This document shows, piece after piece, positions 4,808-8,792 of a stretch of 8,792 nt of DNA. Position 1 is the stretch's first letter; every line of letters starts with the position of its first letter. Origin of the DNA: an uncultured bacterium (GTDB lineage: Bacteria > Planctomycetota > DG-23 > SLPQ01). The notes under the pieces were generated by a model, which saw only the letters and a list, made by a program, of their open reading frames with translations, ran no database searches and was not told the origin of the DNA. Both the position numbers and the translations under genes were made by a program. The stretch spans positions 1 to 8,792 of the forward strand of contig CALMGO010000301.1 in the NCBI GenBank assembly GCA_937863625.1. The letters are read 5' to 3'.

Positions 4808-7655
4808 ATGCCTCACGCTGGAGGTCGAGCCGCGTCAGAATCTGCTCGCACTCCTTTGCGGCGGTCTTGCATATTCGAAGCTGCCATCCCATCACATAGG
4901 CCCCCATCGCCGATTCTTCCTCGCCCATAAGGGGAACCTCTTCAACCTCCATGTGCAGTCCCTGGCCAAGAGTCGAAATCGTTACTGTCATCCTGTCGCG
5001 CGTGAACCTGGCCTGCCCTCCCCCGACCTCAATCGGCACGAAGGAATTCATTCTCCAAACTATGCTTTCACCGGGCTGCGCGCCCTCAACAAAATCATCG
5101 ATGAGGAGCACGTCCTCGCCGAATGTCATTTCGCGCCAGTGGGTAACACCCTTGTACGTTTCGGCGATAACGCCCGCCGTCACAAACGTCTCGCCTTCAA
5201 GGAGATACAAGAAGCGGCCTGCAGTATCCCTTTGATTGCGTTCGCCAAGCGTAATGGTATTGTGCGCCATCGCGGTCTTAAACCATGACCAATGAAGCGC
5301 CTCCTCGTACCTGTAACAGCCCGCGTCAGGCACGAGGCACGCGTCCTTCCAGAAAAGCTCAAACGAGAGTTTGTCATTGTGGCCGTGCCAGCCGCCGTGC
5401 GGCCCAAAATCAAGCACAAGACTGAGTTCGCCGCCAGGGTCATGCATAAGGAGTTTGCCCGAAGGCTTCAGGACGGCGTTTTTCGCCTCAGGTCTCGCCG
5501 CGGCCGGCGCATCAACCGGCGTGAAGAGTTCGGTCGCTCCCCTGCCGCGGCCCCTGCGGGACAGAGCAGCGTCTGCGTGATATATGATCTCACCGTCGCC
5601 GCAACGTTTGCCAAGCATGAGCAGAGCGGCCGCACGCATATCCCGGCGGCCGTCGTCAAAGGCCGGCAGTCTGCCGGGCGATGCCGCGGTTACTTTGAGG
5701 AAGTCCCCCATCTCAGAAAGCGCCCTGCCGCATGTGTCGTGCGCGTAAAGGTTCTCACCGCCACGAAGAAGCGCCTCCGCTATGTGAAGGAGGTATTCAA
5801 GCGTCACCACGTGATACGAAGGCGACATCTCCCAAAATCCGCCGTCCCCGAGCGTGCCGTGCACAAGCAGCCAGTAGAAAGTCTCCCGCGCGCCGGAGAT
5901 ATAGTCGTCGGCCTCCGGGATATACGGCAGGCAGGCCGCGGCATAGGCAAGCGCAGCCGACTCCATCGCCCACCAGTTTGAGAGCCTGAACTGCTTTCCG
6001 CCCCGGCGGTAGATTTTCGCGCAAAGGTCCAGTATCATCGCATGGATATCGATTTCATCCGATAATGACAACCATCCATGCTGTGACGCTATTTGACAGG
6101 CGGGTATCAGTCTCGTCAGCAGCACACCGTGATGAATCGTCTCATAGAAAATCGCACCGAATCGCGCCCATAGTGCGCACACGTCTCGCAGTCGGCTCAC
6201 GAAGAGGTGTGCAAGGTCGTTGTCCTTCTGTACTGAAAGCACGAGCGCCGCCTCAAGAAGCCGATCTGCAAGCGCAAATGCTCCCGACTGCGAATCGGGC
6301 TCCCTGAAGCGCGGAATCTCAAGGTCATACTGCGCATTCAGGAGCGAGCACAACCGTGCAGTTTCACCTTTAAGGTCGATCCTGCGAGCGGCGTGCAACT
6401 GCCAGTGCCGCTCGGCTTCGCTGTAGAACGGCCTTGCCTCAAGTTTCGACGACTCCATCCAGAGCGCCGCCTTGACGGCAGCCGCAAGCGCCTTTGATAT
6501 GCCCCCGGTGGATTTATCACACCCCGCGTCAACTATCCTTTTCATTGCGAGGATGCCCGCCGCCTTTGTGCGCGACATCGATCCGGCATCCGCCGCAGCG
6601 TGGGCCCTGCGGCAAACCTTATCGAGTTCTTCATAGAGCCGGGCGCAGTCTGCCGCCAGAAAATCGGCCGCGCCATACTTCCCTCCCAGAGATACTTCAA
6701 CGCGCATATCGCGCGCCGACTGCCACGTCCCCAGCGGCACTTCAAACAACTCCCTTCCATCCGGCATCGGTTTGCCGGAGACGAGAGTCTTTCCGTTTTC
6801 GGCCACTGTCACCGCGTTTCCGGCCGCCGGGGCGTCAAGGCCGAAGATTGCGACTTTGGGCCTCGTGTCCCTGTCCAACACGACCCGTTGTCCGCAGACC
6901 CCCGCAATAAAGTGCTCTCCAGCCACGATGGGCTCATCGACGTTGCCTGTCACAGCGTAGTGGAAATCCGCCGTGTATTTCGCCCCCGGCGCGAGCGAGA
7001 CCGCACGTGACCATTCAAGCCACCAGTGATACTCGCTTCTAATGACCGTGTGGCCGTCAGGTAGCATCGCCGTGACGCTGCTATCTCCGACTGGGTCGTT
7101 AAAGAGCACCCATTCCAGGTCGTCACGCTCAACGCGTATTCCTTCGAAGATTTCATAGCATATTTCCTCGATCAGTTCTTCGTCACGTTTCAGAAATGCC
7201 TTGTGCCTGCAGTTGAGAATCCCGCTTTCCGGGCGCGGCGTAGCCCCGCCAAAACCCGGGCAAATGGCCGCCGACTCCTCCAGCACTCGCCGCACATGCA
7301 CGGGGCCTTCATTAGCCATCAGAAGCGATACATGGAAGATGAGACTGTCAGCCGGAAGGTGTATGCTCTTTTTGAGTACCACGCCGTCGCCAAGGTCACG
7401 CGACAGGAGCACCCTGTCCGGCAGCTCCTTCACAGTCCATGCGCCTGCTCCCTCACAAACACCTGACTCGCCGATCCCCCCTGCCCTGCCGGGGTCGCTG
7501 GTCTTGTACGGCCACCATGACAGCATATGCCTGCCGTTGGCCAGAGACTGAACCTCCAGGATTCTGCCGCCCTCAGGCCATATTGAAATGGTCAGGTGGT
7601 GGTTGCGCAGTTTGATAGTTCGGATGGAATCACCGCTTGAAACCGAAGCGTTCAC
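4806..7655 (-). CDS. Heparinase II/III-family protein with N-terminal mutarotase-like domain (predicted polysaccharide/oligosaccharide lyase)
   Basis: A 949-residue protein. Residues about 10-240 are beta-rich and resemble a galactose-mutarotase-like sandwich (LTISIWPEGGRILEVQS near the start). Residues about 335-690 are helical, as in the alpha/alpha toroid of heparinase II/III enzymes, and about 725-949 form the C-terminal beta-sandwich (GGWHGHNDKLSFELF at 754-768, AMAHNTITL at 795-803). Candidate catalytic residues are Asn560 (SNWWAMES), Tyr614 (SPSYHVVTLEYLL) and His757 or His759. The 54-residue Asn-to-Tyr spacing equals that of the Asn/Tyr pair in PL12 heparinase III. Such lyases cleave uronate-linked glycans by beta-elimination. 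The start is a GTG with GGAGGT 11 bases upstream; no in-frame ATG precedes it. There is no signal peptide, unlike most periplasmic family members, so it probably acts in the cytoplasm on imported oligosaccharides. It is first in the operon, 10 bases before the oxidoreductase gene. Substrate unknown; a non-catalytic or hydrolytic role is not excluded. Confidence 0.8.
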   Translation of the reverse strand: MNASVSSGDSIRTIKLRNHHLTISIWPEGGRILEVQSLANGRHMLSWWPYKTSDPGRAGGIGESGVCEGAGAWTVKELPDRVLLSRDLGDGVVLKKSIHLPADSLIFHVSLLMANEGPVHVRRVLEESAAICPGFGGATPRPESGILNCRHKAFLKRDEELIEEICYEIFEGIRVERDDLEWVLFNDPVGDSSVTAMLPDGHTVIRSEYHWWLEWSRAVSLAPGAKYTADFHYAVTGNVDEPIVAGEHFIAGVCGQRVVLDRDTRPKVAIFGLDAPAAGNAVTVAENGKTLVSGKPMPDGRELFEVPLGTWQSARDMRVEVSLGGKYGAADFLAADCARLYEELDKVCRRAHAAADAGSMSRTKAAGILAMKRIVDAGCDKSTGGISKALAAAVKAALWMESSKLEARPFYSEAERHWQLHAARRIDLKGETARLCSLLNAQYDLEIPRFREPDSQSGAFALADRLLEAALVLSVQKDNDLAHLFVSRLRDVCALWARFGAIFYETIHHGVLLTRLIPACQIASQHGWLSLSDEIDIHAMILDLCAKIYRRGGKQFRLSNWWAMESAALAYAAACLPYIPEADDYISGARETFYWLLVHGTLGDGGFWEMSPSYHVVTLEYLLHIAEALLRGGENLYAHDTCGRALSEMGDFLKVTAASPGRLPAFDDGRRDMRAAALLMLGKRCGDGEIIYHADAALSRRGRGRGATELFTPVDAPAAARPEAKNAVLKPSGKLLMHDPGGELSLVLDFGPHGGWHGHNDKLSFELFWKDACLVPDAGCYRYEEALHWSWFKTAMAHNTITLGERNQRDTAGRFLYLLEGETFVTAGVIAETYKGVTHWREMTFGEDVLLIDDFVEGAQPGESIVWRMNSFVPIEVGGGQARFTRDRMTVTISTLGQGLHMEVEEVPLMGEEESAMGAYVMGWQLRICKTAAKECEQILTRLDLQREA

Positions 7656-7666
7656 TTGCGCTATGC

Positions 7667-7678
7667 ACCTCCAGAGGT
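7667..7678 (-). promoter_or_regulatory. Inverted repeat overlapping the Shine-Dalgarno of the lyase gene
   Basis: The minus strand reads ACCTCTGGAGGT, a 5-2-5 inverted repeat whose right half contains the Shine-Dalgarno GGAGGT (7667-7672), 11 bases from the GTG start. It lies about 10-20 bases downstream of the predicted transcription start. It could be a repressor operator, or in RNA a small stem (ACCU/AGGU with a four-base loop) that hides the ribosome binding site. It could also be chance around a strong SD. Function is inferred only. Confidence 0.35.
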
Positions 7679-7681
7679 AGT

Positions 7682-7747
7682 CGTCGACCGCAAAATGGTA
7701 TGCCGTTTAACCGCAGGTGTCAAGCCATTGTCCCTCGCTGCGTCGAC
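7682..7747. repeat. Pair of CGTCGAC direct repeats flanking the promoter
   Basis: CGTCGAC occurs at 7682-7688 and again at 7741-7747, one on each side of the predicted promoter, with centres 59 bases apart. The right copy is part of an 8-base palindrome, CGTCGACG. The pair could be twin operator half-sites. A GC-rich palindromic 7-mer recurring once is weak evidence, and the right copy lies just after the mrfB stop codon. Confidence 0.2.
7695..7723 (-). promoter_or_regulatory. sigma70-like promoter of the lyase-oxidoreductase-liv operon
   Basis: On the minus strand a perfect -35 box TTGACA (7718-7723) is followed by exactly 17 bases and TACCAT (7695-7700), which matches the -10 consensus at four of six positions. 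Transcription would begin near 7688 and give a leader of about 33 bases before the GTG at 7655. It lies in the 99-base gap after mrfB, the only sizeable gap in the locus, so it probably separates the repair pair from the metabolic operon. I see no T-tract terminator after mrfB, so read-through from mrfAB is also possible. Confidence 0.62.
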
Positions 7748-7754
7748 GGCCGCA

Positions 7755-8582
7755 TCAGAAACTCGCCATCTTGGCCAGAAGGTGCGCCATGGTCACCAGG
7801 TCATACGCGTTGTGTCTCACGACCTCGACCATAAGCCGCGCGTCGGCGCTCTCAACAAAGTCATGGTAGGCCTGTGGTATCAGATGGCTCGGCAGGTCGC
7901 CGCTGCGTCTGCGGCCGCAGACAAACTCTTCGAGCGTGCCAAGCCTGCAGTTGGGGAGCGTCCCCTTCCATACCCGTCTGGCTGCGTGCAGGAGGTCCAT
8001 GTCAAACTCCGGCCTGACGAGGTCCACCCTGTGGAGAATCGCCCTATCGTGCACAAAAGGCAGGTCAAATGAACGTCCATTGAATGTCACTACCACGTCG
8101 CTTTTGTCGTAGTAATCACGCAGGTGCTCAAGCACGGCGGCTTCCTCGGCATAGTCGCGCGCGAACAACTGCTTTATCAGGAAACGCCCGTCTTCGTACA
8201 CGAGAAGCCCCACGAGGAAAAGCGCGCTTCCGTGAAACCCGGCCGTTTCGATGTCAAGAAAGAGTATCCTCTCTGGGGGCAGTGCGGCAAGCGACGCCAG
8301 GTTCTCATCCACCTTTGCCAGAAATGCGGTATTCGTCTGCCCACGACGGAAGAACAGGTCAGTCGCAGCGGCGAAATCATCGTCAGGTTCGAGAAACTTC
8401 GCGGCTTCTTCTTCGATAAGGTACATGGCGCCTCGCGGCGTCTCGATTTCGCGGCCCTTAACGGTTTCCTCGAGCGGAACCGGGCGTCTCTTTCCGGCCG
8501 GACCGCCCTTGCCCCGCTCTTCAATGCGCCTGAGAAGGCCGCGCAGATGGTCGATAGTTGGTTTTGCGTCTTCTTCGCTCAT
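7755..8582 (-). CDS. mrfB: RNase H-like DEDDh exonuclease, MrfB/YprB type
   Basis: A 275-residue protein with a ribonuclease H-like 3'-5' exonuclease fold. Metal-ligand candidates are visible in order: Asp110 and Glu112 in FLDIETAGFHG, Asp173 in TFNGRSFDLPF, and His257 with Asp261 in VRHNAYDLVTM. This H-x3-D ending is the DEDDh signature. Residues 186-235 hold the family's DLLHAARRVWKGTLPNCRLG-type stretch. In Bacillus MrfB is the nuclease partner of the MrfA helicase in mitomycin repair. Here the gene starts 16 bases after the mrfA-like stop, so the two are almost certainly co-transcribed. The ATG at 8582 is used because it is the first in frame after that stop; its ribosome binding site is weak (GGTGA close to the start). 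The protein ends soon after the last catalytic Asp, whereas the Bacillus protein is much longer, with a C-terminal TPR-type region, so this is a minimal nuclease-only form. Residues 1-60 are charged and probably flexible. No signal peptide; cytoplasmic. Confidence 0.83.
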   Translation of the reverse strand: MSEEDAKPTIDHLRGLLRRIEERGKGGPAGKRRPVPLEETVKGREIETPRGAMYLIEEEAAKFLEPDDDFAAATDLFFRRGQTNTAFLAKVDENLASLAALPPERILFLDIETAGFHGSALFLVGLLVYEDGRFLIKQLFARDYAEEAAVLEHLRDYYDKSDVVVTFNGRSFDLPFVHDRAILHRVDLVRPEFDMDLLHAARRVWKGTLPNCRLGTLEEFVCGRRRSGDLPSHLIPQAYHDFVESADARLMVEVVRHNAYDLVTMAHLLAKMASF

Positions 8583-8598
8583 AGGTCACCGGCGTCTA

Positions 8599-8792
8599 TT
8601 ATGCGTCGCTGCCGCTTTGGGGGCACTCAGCATTCATGAGATGCCTCAGCAGTATCTCCGTTACAAGCTTGTCCGGTATCGCCCCTCCCGCGTATATTTC
8701 GGGGTCCTGGTGAAGAGGCGGCCTCGGGTTGGGCAGCCCCACGCAGGACGGACAGCCTCGCCCGCACTGACATCCTCTGAGTATGTCCATGG
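8599..8792 (-). CDS. mrfA: DEAD/DEAH-box helicase, MrfA/YprA type (C-terminal end only; gene continues past the window)
   Basis: Only the last 63 or so residues are visible. The reading frame is open to the right edge, so the methionine near 8790 is probably internal and the real start lies outside. The segment carries the spacing C-x-C-x3-C-x2-C (CQCGRGCPSCVG), which matches the four-cysteine metal-binding motif at the C terminus of MrfA/YprA-type superfamily 2 helicases (MZB/DUF1998 region). In Bacillus subtilis MrfA is a 3'-to-5' DNA helicase that acts with the exonuclease MrfB to repair mitomycin-type damage independently of UvrABC. The helicase motifs themselves are off the window, so the family call rests on the cysteine motif plus the adjacent MrfB-like gene, which begins 16 bases downstream. 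The protein ends with a short hydrophilic tail after the motif and an aliphatic helix (KLVTEILLRHLM). Alternative: another DUF1998-containing helicase. Confidence 0.72.
   Translation of the reverse strand, partial: MDILRGCQCGRGCPSCVGLPNPRPPLHQDPEIYAGGAIPDKLVTEILLRHLMNAECPQSGSDA

Noticed and set aside
4796..4816. Upstream ATG (4816) as the start of the oxidoreductase
   Set aside because: It would add MRHEEAD before the Rossmann strand, overlap the lyase stop, and ignore the excellent GAGGAGG site five bases before the ATG at 4795.
5809..5814. A third CACGTG inside the lyase gene
   Set aside because: It lacks the GG/TCC flanks of the two intergenic copies and is part of the SPSYHVV codons near the predicted catalytic tyrosine.
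5292..5981. A 229-codon open frame on the plus strand inside the heparinase-family gene
   Set aside because: Very Arg-rich, no recognisable domain, and opposite the conserved active-site region of the lyase. No ribosome binding site of note.
1..8792. CRISPR arrays, tRNA or rRNA genes, insertion sequences, phage or toxin-antitoxin genes
   Set aside because: None seen on either strand. Coding sequence is nearly continuous, and the gaps are too short or lack the needed structure.

Overview
The window is a single-strand, densely packed bacterial locus: eight coding regions, all on the minus strand, so it reads from right to left. Base composition is moderately GC-rich. Nothing in the sequence fixes the taxon. 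The MrfA/MrfB-type repair pair, Liv-type ABC transporter genes, a heparinase II/III-family protein and a Gfo/Idh/MocA oxidoreductase together would fit an uncultured, glycan-using bacterium (for example PVC-like or a related candidate phylum). That is a guess from gene content only.

Right end (7755-8792): the 3' end of a helicase with a four-cysteine C-terminal motif (MrfA/YprA type), followed 16 bases later by a short DEDDh exonuclease (MrfB/YprB type). This looks like the mitomycin-type DNA repair pair known from Bacillus.

Intergenic region 7656-7754: it contains a good sigma70-like promoter (TTGACA, 17-base spacer, TACCAT) reading leftward. A 5-2-5 inverted repeat overlaps the Shine-Dalgarno sequence of the next gene. 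I take this as the start of a new transcription unit.

Main operon (152-7655): (1) a 949-residue protein with an N-terminal beta-sandwich/mutarotase-like region and a C-terminal heparinase II/III-type lyase, with no signal peptide; (2) a Gfo/Idh/MocA NAD(P)-dependent oxidoreductase; (3-6) livH, livM, livG and livF, a complete membrane and ATPase set of a hydrophobic-amino-acid-type (HAAT) ABC importer. Gaps are 10 and 44 bases, then 0 bases, then two ATGA overlaps, so the set is probably co-transcribed. No substrate-binding protein is in the window.

Reading of the whole: a cytoplasmic polysaccharide/oligosaccharide-lyase-like enzyme and a sugar dehydrogenase sit in one operon with an importer family normally linked to amino acids, amides or urea. 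LivH also carries an extra segment of about 60 residues predicted to face outward, where a binding protein docks. The most attractive hypothesis is an importer and catabolic module for an uncharacterised substrate, perhaps a uronate-containing or amino-acid-conjugated sugar. The substrate cannot be read from sequence alone.

The left end (1-151) has no gene I can support. It holds a short C-rich hairpin and a CACGTG-centred element that recurs, inverted, in the gap upstream of livH.
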